Shown: positions 54,679 through 63,974 of the stretch, piece after piece | How positions within the stretch are numbered: the first letter of the stretch is position 1 | Layout: each line of letters starts with the position of its first letter | DNA from: Burkholderia sp. USMB20 | GTDB lineage: Bacteria; Pseudomonadota; Gammaproteobacteria; Burkholderiales; Burkholderiaceae | Assembly: GCF_000949135.2 (NCBI RefSeq) | Contig: NZ_JTAN02000012.1 | Span: 434,001-498,000 of the forward strand | Length of the DNA: 64,000 bases | Direction of reading: 5' to 3' | Position numbers and translations under genes: made by a program | Notes under the pieces: model-generated | What the model saw: the letters and a program-made list of their open reading frames with translations, nothing else | The model's database searches: none | What the model was told of the DNA's origin: nothing

Positions 54679-55914
54679 ATGAACCGATTACCGGAACTCG
54701 CCGCATCCGACAGGCCTTCGACTCGTGCCGAAGGCGCGGCGCCGTGCGCGCTCGATGATGCGACGTTGACTGCGCTCGCCGCGCGCATCAGGGCGTGGGG
54801 GCGCGAATTGGGTTTCGGGGCGATAGGCATCAGCGATACCGATCTCTCGGATGCCGAAGCAGGCCTCGCCGCCTGGCTGGAAGCCGGGTACCACGGCGAA
54901 ATGGATTATATGGCGAAACACGGGATGAAACGCGCGCGGCCGGCCGAACTTGTGGCCGGTACGCGACGCGTGATTTCCGCGCGGCTCGCCTATCTGCCGG
55001 CCGAAACGCTCGCCGCCGACGCGCCCGATGCGTCATCCGGCGCGCTCGCGCCGCACGACTGGCGCGCCCGCGAGCGCGCGCGTCTCGACGATCCGCAGGC
55101 GGCCGTCGTGTCGATCTACGCACGCGGCCGCGACTATCACAAGGTGCTGCGCAACCGGCTGCAGACGCTCGCGGAGCGCATCGAGCGCGAGATCGGCGCA
55201 TTCGGCTACCGCGTGTTCACCGATTCGGCGCCGGTGCTCGAGGTCGAGCTTGCGCAGAAGGCCGGGGTCGGCTGGCGCGGCAAGCACACGCTGTTGCTGC
55301 AGCGCGACGCGGGTTCGCTGTTCTTCCTCGGCGAAATCTACGTCGACGTGCCGCTGCCGACCGACGCGCAAACGGCGCCCGAGCGCGCGCCCGAGACGCC
55401 CGGCGCGCACTGCGGCAGCTGCACGCGCTGCATCGGCGCGTGCCCGACGGGCGCGATCGTCGAACCGTATCGCGTCGACGCGCGCCGCTGCATCTCGTAC
55501 CTGACGATCGAACTGAAAGGCAGCATTCCGGAGCCGCTGCGGCCGCTGATCGGCAACCGCGTGTACGGTTGCGACGACTGCCAGCTCGTGTGTCCGTGGA
55601 ACAAGTTCGCGCAGGCCGCGCCCGTCGCCGATTTCGACGTGCGGCACGGGCTCGACCGCGCGACGCTCGTCGAGCTGTTCGCGTGGGACGCCGACGCGTT
55701 CGACACGCGGATGCAGGGCAGCGCGATCCGGCGCATCGGTTACGAAAGCTGGCTGCGTAATCTCGCGGTCGGGCTCGGCAACGCGTTGCGCGCGCCGGCC
55801 GATCGGCTCGCACCCGAAGCGCGCACCGCGATCGTCGCCGCGTTGCGCGCACGGGCCGACGATCCGTCGCCGGTCGTGCGCGAGCATGTCGAATGGGCGC
55901 TGCGTGCCGCATGA
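54679..55914 (+). CDS. queG: epoxyqueuosine reductase
   Basis: The 411-residue cobalamin- and [4Fe-4S]-dependent enzyme carries out the last step of queuosine synthesis in tRNA. The first cluster motif has cysteines 245, 248, 251 and 255 (CGSCTRCIGACPTGAI), and the second is in YGCDDCQLVCPWN. The catalytic-type Asp182 lies in TDSAPVLE. A HEAT-like C-terminal region is present. The start is ATG at 54679. It is divergent from tsaE and has a modest N-terminal extension. Confidence 0.95.
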   Translation: MNRLPELAASDRPSTRAEGAAPCALDDATLTALAARIRAWGRELGFGAIGISDTDLSDAEAGLAAWLEAGYHGEMDYMAKHGMKRARPAELVAGTRRVISARLAYLPAETLAADAPDASSGALAPHDWRARERARLDDPQAAVVSIYARGRDYHKVLRNRLQTLAERIEREIGAFGYRVFTDSAPVLEVELAQKAGVGWRGKHTLLLQRDAGSLFFLGEIYVDVPLPTDAQTAPERAPETPGAHCGSCTRCIGACPTGAIVEPYRVDARRCISYLTIELKGSIPEPLRPLIGNRVYGCDDCQLVCPWNKFAQAAPVADFDVRHGLDRATLVELFAWDADAFDTRMQGSAIRRIGYESWLRNLAVGLGNALRAPADRLAPEARTAIVAALRARADDPSPVVREHVEWALRAA

Positions 55915-55977
55915 AGGCGGCGTAAAGTGTCGTCGGCGCGCGGCGGCGCCGCGTGTTTCACCGGTCAGGAGAAGTTC

Positions 55978-56445
55978 ATGTTCAACGCAGTCATCGACGC
56001 GCCGTTCGGCAAGGTCGGCATCCGCACCGATGGCGCGGTGGTGCGCGAGATCGTCTATCTGCCCGAGTCGGTCAAGTCGGTCGATCCGGATTCGCCGCTC
56101 GCGAAGCGCGCGGTCGAGCAGATCGAACGGTATTTCGAGCGTGCGTCGGCGCGCTTCGACCTGCCGCTCGCCGACGTCGGCAGTGCATTCCAGCACCGCG
56201 TGTGGAACGTGATCAGCGACATTCCGCCGGGCACGGTGCTGACCTACGGGCAGGTCGCGAAGCGGATCGGCAGCGCGCCGCGCGCGGTCGGCCAGGCGTG
56301 CGGCGCGAACTATTTCCCGCTCGTGATTCCATGCCATCGCGTCGTCGCGGCCGGCGGCCTCGGCGGTTTCGCGAATCACGACGACAATGGCTATTACCAG
56401 AAAGTGAAGCGCTGGCTGCTGGCGCATGAAGGCTTGCCGTACTGA
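55978..56445 (+). CDS. ogt: methylated-DNA--protein-cysteine methyltransferase
   Basis: The 155-residue suicide enzyme repairs O6-alkylguanine in DNA. The active-site motif is PCHRV with Cys119, preceded by FQHRVWNVISDIPPGTVLTYGQVA. The ATG at 55978 follows CAGGAGAAGTTC; a longer start at 55927 is less likely. The last base of its stop is the first base of the xerD start (TGATG), so translation is coupled. Confidence 0.95.
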   Translation: MFNAVIDAPFGKVGIRTDGAVVREIVYLPESVKSVDPDSPLAKRAVEQIERYFERASARFDLPLADVGSAFQHRVWNVISDIPPGTVLTYGQVAKRIGSAPRAVGQACGANYFPLVIPCHRVVAAGGLGGFANHDDNGYYQKVKRWLLAHEGLPY

Positions 56446-57398
56446 TGAGCGAACCGTTGCTTTCCCCCGATTCCGACTCCGATTCCGCGTCCGACGCATC
56501 GCCCGCGCTGCTCGCGAGCCGCGCGTCGATCGATGTGTTCTGCGATGCGCTGTGGCTCGAGCACGGGCTCGCGCGCAACACGCTCGATGCGTACCGGCGC
56601 GACCTGGCGCTGTTTTCGCAATGGCTGGCCGCGACGCACGACACGTCGCTCGACTCGGCCGACGAAGCGATGGTGACGGGCTACATCGCCGCGCGCAGCG
56701 ACGGCAAGGCGACGTCGTCGAACCGGCGGCTGTCGGTGTTCCGGCGCTATTACGGCTGGGCCGTGCGCGAGCGTCACGCGAGCGCGGACCCGACGCTGCG
56801 GATCACGTCGGCGAAGCAGGCCGCGCGGTTTCCGTCGACGCTGTCCGAGGCGCAGGTCGAAGCGCTGCTCGGTGCGCCCGACATCGGCACGCCGCTCGGC
56901 CTGCGCGATCGCACGATGCTCGAGCTGATGTACGCGAGCGGGCTGCGCGTGAGCGAGCTCGTCACGCTGAAGACCGTCGAGGTCGGGCTCAACGAGGGTG
57001 TCGTGCGGGTGATGGGCAAGGGTTCGAAGGAACGGCTCGTGCCGTTCGGCGAAGTCGCGCACGGCTGGATCGAGCGCTATCTGCGCGACGCGCGGCCCGC
57101 GTTGCTCGGCGCGCGCGCGGCCGACGCGCTGTTCGTGACCGCGCGCGGCGACGGGATGACGCGCCAGCAGTTCTGGAACATCATCAAGCGCCACGCGCAG
57201 CAGGCCGACGTGCGCGCGCACCTGTCGCCGCATACGCTGCGGCACGCGTTCGCGACGCACCTGCTGAACCACGGCGCCGACCTGCGGGTCGTGCAGCTGC
57301 TGCTCGGCCACAGCGACATCTCGACCACGCAGATCTACACGCACGTCGCGCGCGAGCGGCTGAAGACGCTGCACGCGCAACACCACCCGCGCGGCTAG
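56445..57398 (+). CDS. xerD: site-specific tyrosine recombinase XerD
   Basis: The 317-residue tyrosine recombinase resolves chromosome dimers at dif with XerC. All catalytic residues are visible: Arg168 (SGLRVSEL), Lys192 (GKGSKERLVP), His263 and Arg266 (HTLRHAFA), His289 (LGHSDIST) and Tyr298 (QIYTHV). It is of normal XerD length with a Ser/Asp-rich N-terminus. It is translationally coupled to ogt. A chromosomal house-keeping role is more likely than a mobile integrase because no attachment site or phage gene is nearby. Confidence 0.95.
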   Translation: MSEPLLSPDSDSDSASDASPALLASRASIDVFCDALWLEHGLARNTLDAYRRDLALFSQWLAATHDTSLDSADEAMVTGYIAARSDGKATSSNRRLSVFRRYYGWAVRERHASADPTLRITSAKQAARFPSTLSEAQVEALLGAPDIGTPLGLRDRTMLELMYASGLRVSELVTLKTVEVGLNEGVVRVMGKGSKERLVPFGEVAHGWIERYLRDARPALLGARAADALFVTARGDGMTRQQFWNIIKRHAQQADVRAHLSPHTLRHAFATHLLNHGADLRVVQLLLGHSDISTTQIYTHVARERLKTLHAQHHPRG

Positions 57399-57466
57399 CG
57401 CGGCGCGCGCCGGCCCGCGCGCCGGCCCGCGCGCGGGATGCGGCGGGATGCGGCCGGCGCCGCGCG

Positions 57467-59029
57467 TCACGCGAGTTCGCGCAGCTTGTGCTTCAGCACT
57501 TTGCCCGTCGATGCGGCGGGCAGCGCATCGAGCACGCGGATGCGCGCGGGGCGCTTGTACGGCGCGAGCCGTTCCGCGCACCACGCCTGCAGCGCGGCCT
57601 CGGTCGCGGCCGCGCCCGGCACCAGCTCGACGAACGCGAGCACTTCCTCGTTGCCCTCGATCGCACGGCCGACGACGGCCGCCTGCACGACGTCCGGGTG
57701 CGCGTTCAGCACCTGTTCGACCTCGACCGGATACACGTTGAAGCCCGAGCGGATGATCAGCTCCTTGCTGCGGCCCGCGATCGTCACCGAGCCGTCCGCT
57801 GCCTGGCGCGCGAGATCGCCGGTGCTGAGCCAGCCGTCCGGCGACACGGCCGCGCGCGTCGCGTCCGCGTTGCGGTAGTAGCCGAGCATCACGTTCGGCC
57901 CGCGCACGCGGATTTCGCCTACTTCGCCCGGCGGCACGTCGGTGCCGTCCGGTGCGACGATCCGCATCTCGACGCCCGGGATCGGCACGCCGACCGAGCA
58001 GTCGGTACGCGGTGCGTCGAGCGGCGTCTGCGTGATCGTCGGGCTGCTCTCGGTCATGCCGTAGCCGTTGTGCAGCGGCACGCCGTATACGCGCTCGACG
58101 CGGGCCTTCAGGTCGGCGTCGAGCGGCGAGCCGCCCGAATACGCGAAGCGCAGCCGCGGCGCATGCCATGCGTGCGCGTGCGTGTGCAGGTGCTCGAGCA
58201 GTTTCGCGTGCATCGCGGGCACGCCCTGGAAGATCGTCACGCCTTCGTCGGCGAGCGCGACGCGCACGGCCTCCGGCGCGAAACGCGGCGCGAGCCGCAG
58301 CGTCGCCCCCGCGTACAGGCTGCCGAGGCAGACCGACGCGAGCCCGTACACGTGCGACACGGGCAGCACCGTATAGACGACGTCGTCGGGCGACACGCCG
58401 CGCAGCGCGCTCGACGTCGCCGCGATGAACAGCAGGTTGCGGTGCGACAGCATCACGCCTTTCGGCGTACCCGTCGTGCCGGTCGTGTAGATCAGCGCCG
58501 CGCACTGCGCGGCGCCGTCGGGTGCCACCGGCTCGTCGGGGGCGCTCGCGTCGACGCGGTACGACCACGCGCCGATGTCGACCGGCAGCGCGTCGGCGGG
58601 CGTCGCGCCGTGGCGCGCCGCGTGCGTGCGCGCATCGGGCGATGCTTCCGTCGCGAACGCGATCAGCTTCGGCCGCGCGTGCGCGGCGATCGCATCGAGC
58701 TCGCCGGCCGACAGCCGCGCGTTCGACACGAGCGCCCAAGCGTCGACGCGCGCGGCCGCGAACAGCAGCACGATCTGCGCGACGCTGTTTTCCGCGACGA
58801 TCATCACGCGATCGCCGCCGCGCACGCCGAGGCGCGCGAGCCGCTCGGCGGCCGCATCGACGGCCCGCGCCAGCTCGCCGTACGACAGGCGGCGCGCGTC
58901 CTCGATCAGCGCCGGATGCGTGGGCGCTTGCGCGGCCCAGCGGGCGGGCACGTCGGCGATGCGGCCGGGCAGCGCGGCGAGCAGTGCCGCGACGTCGAGC
59001 GGCGCGGATGAGCGGACAGGCGAGGACAT
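57467..59029 (-). CDS. AMP-dependent acyl-CoA synthetase/ligase
   Basis: The 520-residue ANL-superfamily enzyme activates a carboxylic acid as an acyl-adenylate and then transfers it to CoA. It has the phosphate-binding loop YTTGTTGTPKGVMLSH, the GYGMTESSPT motif A5, GWLSTGDL and GRSKELIIRSGFNVYP hinge motifs, and the C-terminal catalytic lysine in STGKVLKHKL. The ATG at 59029 is preferred; the open frame runs up through a hexamer repeat to 59437 and would code for a Leu-Arg run. The fatty or aromatic substrate is not clear. Confidence 0.87.
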   Translation of the reverse strand: MSSPVRSSAPLDVAALLAALPGRIADVPARWAAQAPTHPALIEDARRLSYGELARAVDAAAERLARLGVRGGDRVMIVAENSVAQIVLLFAAARVDAWALVSNARLSAGELDAIAAHARPKLIAFATEASPDARTHAARHGATPADALPVDIGAWSYRVDASAPDEPVAPDGAAQCAALIYTTGTTGTPKGVMLSHRNLLFIAATSSALRGVSPDDVVYTVLPVSHVYGLASVCLGSLYAGATLRLAPRFAPEAVRVALADEGVTIFQGVPAMHAKLLEHLHTHAHAWHAPRLRFAYSGGSPLDADLKARVERVYGVPLHNGYGMTESSPTITQTPLDAPRTDCSVGVPIPGVEMRIVAPDGTDVPPGEVGEIRVRGPNVMLGYYRNADATRAAVSPDGWLSTGDLARQAADGSVTIAGRSKELIIRSGFNVYPVEVEQVLNAHPDVVQAAVVGRAIEGNEEVLAFVELVPGAAATEAALQAWCAERLAPYKRPARIRVLDALPAASTGKVLKHKLRELA

Positions 59030-59406
59030 GGCGTCTCCAGAAGAAGGGCCGGGCGGCGGCGCGGCAAGTTTTGCGAACGATCGTGCCATGACGGCGGGCG
59101 CGCCACAATCGGTCAATCGGGCAATAGCGGTTCGCGATGTCCGCAATGATGCCGGTGCGGCGCGGATCGGCTCGACGCGGCTGCGGCTGCGGCTGCGCTC
59201 GCCCCGGGACAAAAGGGCCGCGAGTATACCGCCGGCGCCCGGTACGCTGTCGCGAAGGCGAAGGCGAAGGCGAAGGCGAAGGCGAAGGCGAAGGCGAAGG
59301 CGAAGGCGAAGGCGAAGGCGTGATGCGCTCGTGTGCAATGGTGTGCGATGCATGCGATGGCCGCAACGCCGCCCGCCCGCCGGTCGTTCGCCATTAAAAT
59401 GCCGCC
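59030..59406. other. 377-bp divergent region with hexamer repeat
   Basis: This region lies between the acyl-CoA synthetase and ybaK starts. The main feature is the 69-bp hexamer array at 59252-59320. An ATG at 59089 in frame with the synthetase could be an alternative start. No other gene is seen. Confidence 0.6.
59252..59320. repeat. hexamer tandem repeat (GCGAAG)
   Basis: Eleven perfect copies of GCGAAG plus GCG. The array lies 87 bp before the ybaK start and 223 bp before the synthetase start, in their shared promoter region. Length change in 6-bp steps would alter spacing or phasing of promoter elements. Confidence 0.96.
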
Positions 59407-59898
59407 ATGAGCAAATCCAGACACGTGTCCGAGACACCCGCGACCCAGCTGCTGCGCCGCCACGGCGTCGCGTTCGGCGAGCATCCGTACGATTACGTCG
59501 AGCACGGCGGCACCGGCGAGTCGGCGCGCCAGCTCGGCGTCGACGAGCACAGCGTCGTGAAGACGCTCGTGATGGAGGACGAGCACGCGAAGCCGCTGAT
59601 CGTGCTGATGCACGGCGACCGCACGGTGTCGACCAAGAACCTCGCGCGGCAGATCGGCGCGAAGCGCGTCGAGCCGTGCAAGCCCGACGTCGCGAACCGC
59701 CATTCCGGCTATCTGGTCGGCGGCACGTCGCCGTTCGGCACGCGCAAGACGATGCCCGTGTACGTCGAGTCGACCATCCTTGAATTGCCGACGATCTACC
59801 TGAACGGCGGCCGCCGCGGCTATCTCGTCAGCCTCGCGCCGGCGGTACTCACGACGCTGCTCGGCGCGACGCCCGTGCAGTGCGCGAGCGTCGACTGA
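59407..59898 (+). CDS. ybaK: Cys-tRNA(Pro) deacylase, YbaK/EbsC family
   Basis: The 163-residue editing enzyme hydrolyses mischarged Cys-tRNA(Pro). Family segments are TPATQLLRRHGVAFGEHPYDY, DEHSVVKTLVMEDEHAKPLIVLMHGDRTVSTKNLARQIGAK (with the conserved Lys), and the HSGYLVGGTSPFGTRK loop. The ATG start is 59407. It is divergent from the acyl-CoA synthetase with a hexamer repeat between. Confidence 0.93.
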   Translation: MSKSRHVSETPATQLLRRHGVAFGEHPYDYVEHGGTGESARQLGVDEHSVVKTLVMEDEHAKPLIVLMHGDRTVSTKNLARQIGAKRVEPCKPDVANRHSGYLVGGTSPFGTRKTMPVYVESTILELPTIYLNGGRRGYLVSLAPAVLTTLLGATPVQCASVD

Positions 59899-60083
59899 GG
59901 GTTTCACCTTCGTGGCAGGCCGCGCTCGTTCGGTAGAATGGGCGCCGTTTCGGCCGGTCGGCCGGTCGGCCCGCACGGCGGCTGCCACGGCCTGCCGGCG
60001 GTTCGCCGCGGCGAGGCCTGCCCGCGACGGCGGCGCCGCGCCCGGCCGTCCCTTTACCGATACGTTGAAGAAGAGTTTTCCGC

Positions 60084-60722
60084 ATGCAGATCCTGCTCGC
60101 CGCACTTGTTGCCTACCTGATCGGTTCGGTGTCGTTCGCCGTCGTCGTCAGCGCCGCGATGGGCCTGGCCGATCCCCGTTCGTACGGGTCGAAGAATCCC
60201 GGCGCGACCAACGTGCTGCGCAGCGGCAACAAGAAGGCCGCGATCCTGACGCTCGTCGGCGACGCGTTCAAGGGCTGGTTCGCCGTCTGGCTCGCGCGGC
60301 ACTTCGGGCTGTCCGACGTCGCCGTCGCGTGGGTCGCGATCGCCGTGTTCCTCGGCCACCTCTATCCGGTGTTCTTCCGCTTCCAGGGCGGCAAGGGCGT
60401 CGCGACAGCGGCCGGCGTGCTGCTCGCCGTGCACCCGGTGCTCGGCCTCGCGACCGCGCTGACCTGGCTGATCGTCGCGTTCTTCTTCCGTTATTCGTCG
60501 CTCGCGGCGCTGGTGGCGGCCGTGTTCGCACCGGTGTTCGACGTGTTCCTGTTCGGCACCGGCCACAACCCGGTCGCGTGGGCCGTGCTCGCGATGAGCG
60601 TGCTGCTCGTGTGGCGTCACCGCGGCAATATCTCGAAGCTGCTGGCGGGGCAGGAAAGCCGGATCGGCGACAAGAAGAAGGCGGCGTCCGACGGCGGCGC
60701 GCAGGACGGCGGGAAGGCCTGA
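60084..60722 (+). CDS. plsY: glycerol-3-phosphate acyltransferase PlsY
   Basis: The 212-residue inner-membrane enzyme uses acyl-phosphate to acylate glycerol 3-phosphate, the first step of phospholipid synthesis. The three PlsY motifs are present: [39 protein letters not shown] and the end-loop HNPVAWAVL with five hydrophobic helices. A short Lys-rich tail follows. The ATG at 60084 follows a GAAGAAGAG stretch. Confidence 0.94.
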   Translation: MQILLAALVAYLIGSVSFAVVVSAAMGLADPRSYGSKNPGATNVLRSGNKKAAILTLVGDAFKGWFAVWLARHFGLSDVAVAWVAIAVFLGHLYPVFFRFQGGKGVATAAGVLLAVHPVLGLATALTWLIVAFFFRYSSLAALVAAVFAPVFDVFLFGTGHNPVAWAVLAMSVLLVWRHRGNISKLLAGQESRIGDKKKAASDGGAQDGGKA

Positions 60723-60839
60723 GGAAGGGGATTGCCGCCGCCGCCCGCCGGGGCGCCCCGCATGCGGGGCCGGCGGCGCGGCGTGACTGTTCGACGGCGT
60801 GGTCGACGGCGCGCTTGACGGCGCGGCCGACCGCGTCGA

Positions 60840-61325
60840 TCAGTCGCGGAAGTTGTTGAAGTCGAGCGGGGTGTCGGTCACGTCCTTGCGCAGCATCGCG
60901 ATCACGCTCTGCAAGTCGTCGCGCTTCGTGCCGGCCACGCGCACCGCGTCGCCCTGGATGCTCGCCTGCACCTTGATCTTGCTGTCTTTCACGAGCCTGA
61001 CGATCTTCTTCGCGAGGTCGCCCGTCACGCCCTTCTTCACGGTGACGACCTGCTTGACCTTGTCGCCGCCGATCTTCTCGACCTTGCCGTAGTCGAGGAA
61101 GCGCACGTCGACGTTGCGCTTCGCGAGCTTGTTGATCAGCACGTCCTTGACCTGGCCGAGCTTGAAATCGTCGTCGGCGAACAGCGTCAGCTCGCGCTCC
61201 TTCTGCTCGACGCGCGCGTCGGAGCCCTTGAAGTCGAAGCGCGTCGAGATTTCCTTGTTCGACTGCTCGATGGCGTTCTTCACTTCGATCATGTTCGCTT
61301 CGGAAACGACGTCGAACGATGGCAT
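60840..61325 (-). CDS. yajQ: YajQ-family nucleotide (cyclic di-GMP) binding protein
   Basis: The 161-residue two-domain protein of the YajQ family starts [20 protein letters not shown] and has the [34 protein letters not shown] region. Some relatives bind cyclic di-GMP and modulate virulence regulators. The ATG at 61325 is the conserved start. It is convergent with plsY, and the murB start lies 136 bp away in the divergent direction. Confidence 0.94.
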   Translation of the reverse strand: MPSFDVVSEANMIEVKNAIEQSNKEISTRFDFKGSDARVEQKERELTLFADDDFKLGQVKDVLINKLAKRNVDVRFLDYGKVEKIGGDKVKQVVTVKKGVTGDLAKKIVRLVKDSKIKVQASIQGDAVRVAGTKRDDLQSVIAMLRKDVTDTPLDFNNFRD

Positions 61326-61461
61326 GGCATTCTCCCTTGAGATGCGGGCGCCCGGCTCGCGCGCGGGCACTCGCTATAATTGCGGACTGTTTGCCATTTT
61401 ACCGATGCCCCTCCGTTTGCCCAAGGCCGGCTGTCTGCCGGCCCGGCGGACGTGAACGCGA

Positions 61462-62511
61462 ATGCCGATGCCTCCTGACGATTCCGCCCTGTCGCTGCTC
61501 CCCGACCATCCGCTCGCCGCGCACAACACGTTCGGCATTGCCGCGAAGGCGCGCTTTGCCGCGCGCGTCACGCATGCGGCGCAGTTCGAGGCGCTGCACC
61601 GCGACCCGCGCGTCGCATCGCTGCCGCAGCTCGTGCTCGGCGGCGGCAGCAACATCGTGTTCACGCGCGATTTCGACGGTGTCGTGCTGCTCGACGAGAT
61701 CGCCGGCCGCCGCGTCGTGCGCGAGGACGACGACGCGTGGTACGTCGAGGCCGGCGGCGGCGAGACCTGGCACGCGTTCGTCGCGTGGACGCTCGAGCAC
61801 GGGATGCCGGGCCTCGAGAACCTTGCACTGATTCCGGGCACCGTCGGCGCCGCGCCGATCCAGAACATCGGCGCATACGGCCTCGAGATGAAGACCTATT
61901 TCGATTCGCTGGTCGCCGTCGAGCTCGCGACGGGGCGCAGCGAGCGCTTCGACGCCGCGCGCTGCGGGTTCGGCTATCGCGACAGCTTCTTCAAGCGGGA
62001 AGGGCGCGGCCGCTTCGCGATCGTCGCCGTGACGTTCCGGCTGCCCAAGCGCTGGACGCCGCGGCTCGGCTACGCGGACGTCACGCGCGAGCTCGACGCA
62101 CGCGGCATCGCGCCGGACGCCGCGACCCCGCGCGACGTGTTCGACGCCGTTGTCGCGATTCGCCGCGCGAAGCTGCCCGATCCGCTCGTGCTCGGCAACG
62201 CGGGCAGTTTCTTCAAGAATCCGGTGATCGACGTCGCGCAGTTCGACGCGCTGCGCGCGCGCGCACCCGAAGTCGTGTCGTATCCGCAGCCGGACGGGCA
62301 GGTGAAGCTCGCGGCCGGCTGGCTGATCGACCGCTGCGGCTGGAAAGGGCGCGCGCTCGGCGCGGCGGCCGTGCACGACCGGCAGGCGCTCGTGCTGGTC
62401 AATCGCGGCGGCGCGACGGGCGCCGACGTGCTCGCGCTGGCGCGCGCGATCCAGGATGACGTGCGCGAACGGTTCGGCGTCGAGCTCGAACCCGAGCCCG
62501 TGTGCCTGTAA
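61462..62511 (+). CDS. murB: UDP-N-acetylenolpyruvoylglucosamine reductase
   Basis: The 349-residue FAD enzyme makes UDP-MurNAc for peptidoglycan. Conserved parts are [16 protein letters not shown], the FAD-binding [33 protein letters not shown], the catalytic-region GYRDSFFK, and [15 protein letters not shown]. It is the type I MurB form with about 350 residues. The start could be ATG 61462 or 61468. A bidirectional terminator follows. Confidence 0.95.
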   Translation: MPMPPDDSALSLLPDHPLAAHNTFGIAAKARFAARVTHAAQFEALHRDPRVASLPQLVLGGGSNIVFTRDFDGVVLLDEIAGRRVVREDDDAWYVEAGGGETWHAFVAWTLEHGMPGLENLALIPGTVGAAPIQNIGAYGLEMKTYFDSLVAVELATGRSERFDAARCGFGYRDSFFKREGRGRFAIVAVTFRLPKRWTPRLGYADVTRELDARGIAPDAATPRDVFDAVVAIRRAKLPDPLVLGNAGSFFKNPVIDVAQFDALRARAPEVVSYPQPDGQVKLAAGWLIDRCGWKGRALGAAAVHDRQALVLVNRGGATGADVLALARAIQDDVRERFGVELEPEPVCL

Positions 62512-62560
62512 CGCGGTGTTGCGCCGCGCGGTTCGTTCGCGTTCGTCCGACCCAACAAAA

Positions 62561-62593
62561 AAGCGCCGATCGACGACGATCGGCGCTTTTTTT
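62561..62593. terminator. bidirectional terminator between murB and argF
   Basis: A 12-bp perfect stem (AAGCGCCGATCG / CGATCGGCGCTT) with loop ACGA has a run of A before it and a run of T after it. It ends both the rightward murB and the leftward argF transcripts. Confidence 0.93.
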
Positions 62594-62629
62594 CGCATGC
62601 CGCGCGGATGGCGGCGATGCGTACGGCGG

Positions 62630-63559
62630 TCAGTGCTTGAGGCGGCCGAGCAGCAGGAACTCCATCAGCGCCTTCTGCACGTGCAGGCGGTTTTCCGCCT
62701 CGTCCCACACGACGCTCTGCGGGCCGTCGATCACGCCGGCCGTCACTTCCTCGCCGCGGTGCGCGGGCAGGCAGTGCATGAAGAGCGCGTCGGGATTCGC
62801 GTGCCCCATCATTTCCTCATCGACGCACCAGTCGGCAAACGCCTGCTTGCGCGCTTCGTTCTCGGCTTCGAAGCCCATGCTCGTCCACACGTCGGTCGTC
62901 ACGAGATCGGCGCCCTTGCACGCTTCGTTCGGATCGTCGAACACCTCGTAGAACGGCGCGCTGTCCGGCGCCACCAGCTTCATGTCGAGCGCATAGCCCG
63001 GCGGCGTCGACAGGCGCAGCTTGAAGCCGAGGATCTGCGCGGCTTCGATCCACGTGTACAGCATGTTGTTCGCATCGCCGACCCACGCGACCGTCTTGCC
63101 GGCGATCGGGCCGCGGTGCTCGTAGTACGTGAAGATGTCGGCGAGCACCTGGCACGGGTGGTATTCGTTGGTCAGGCCGTTGATCACCGGCACGCGGGAG
63201 TTTTGCGCGAAGCGCGTGATCACGTCCTGCTCGAACGTGCGGATCATGATGATGTCGACCATCCGCGAGATGACCTGTGCGGAATCCTCGACCGGCTCGC
63301 CGCGGCCGAGCTGCGTGTCGCGCGTGCTCATGAACACCGCGTGGCCGCCGAGCTGGAAGATGCCGGCTTCGAACGACAGGCGCGTGCGCGTCGAACTCTT
63401 CTCGAAGATCATCGCGAGCGTGCGGTCGTGCAGCGGGTGATAGGTCTCGTAGTTCTTGAACTTGCGCTTCAGGATACCCGTGCGTTCGAGCACGTACTCG
63501 TAGTCTTCCAGCGAGAAATCCTTGAACTGCAGGTAGTGACGAATGGTTTTGGCGGTCAT
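62630..63559 (-). CDS. argF: ornithine carbamoyltransferase
   Basis: The 309-residue enzyme joins carbamoyl phosphate and ornithine to citrulline in arginine synthesis. The carbamoyl-phosphate motif is SSTRTRLSFE (residues 55-64), and the ornithine-site motif is MHCLPAHRGEEV. The ATG at 63559 gives the standard length; the frame is open upstream to 63853. It is convergent with murB. Confidence 0.96.
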   Translation of the reverse strand: MTAKTIRHYLQFKDFSLEDYEYVLERTGILKRKFKNYETYHPLHDRTLAMIFEKSSTRTRLSFEAGIFQLGGHAVFMSTRDTQLGRGEPVEDSAQVISRMVDIIMIRTFEQDVITRFAQNSRVPVINGLTNEYHPCQVLADIFTYYEHRGPIAGKTVAWVGDANNMLYTWIEAAQILGFKLRLSTPPGYALDMKLVAPDSAPFYEVFDDPNEACKGADLVTTDVWTSMGFEAENEARKQAFADWCVDEEMMGHANPDALFMHCLPAHRGEEVTAGVIDGPQSVVWDEAENRLHVQKALMEFLLLGRLKH

Positions 63560-63974
63560 GAAACGAAATACGGCGGGTCTGAACCGGCCGCGGGGCCGGA
63601 CGGCGCCGCCGTCGGGTGTGGATAACTCAAAGCAGCATAAAGGATTTTCTGTGCTTTGACGAGCCGCGACGAAAACCGGGTTGGGATCGTGGCGCACGCT
63701 GGAAGGCGCCGGAAGACGGGCGGCGAGACGACGCGCGATGCCGCGCTGCGGTATAATCCAAAAGTCTTCTCCAGCCCGGCAGGCAAGCCTCTTCGCGCTC
63801 TGCCGGACACAAGCCATGCGCTGCACAAATCCGGTGCGGCGCGTCGGCGGCACGCCTCGACAGCCTGTTTTTTCGGGATATCGGAGCGCGAGTGCCGCTG
63901 TCCGCTCGAGCTTTGTGTTCGCGTATCCGGGCGCTGTCGCCTGGACATCGCCGGGCCGTCACTTGGGTAACCAC
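63560..63974. promoter_or_regulatory. divergent region between argF and the last gene
   Basis: This 415-bp region has a clear minus-10 TATAAT at 63752-63757 in the rightward direction. The distance to the next start is about 215 bp, so a long 5' leader is likely. No convincing ORF is seen. Confidence 0.5.

Noticed and set aside
56445-57398. xerD as a phage or island integrase
   Set aside because: Length, motifs and coupling to ogt fit house-keeping XerD, and there are no attachment sites, tRNA or phage genes nearby.
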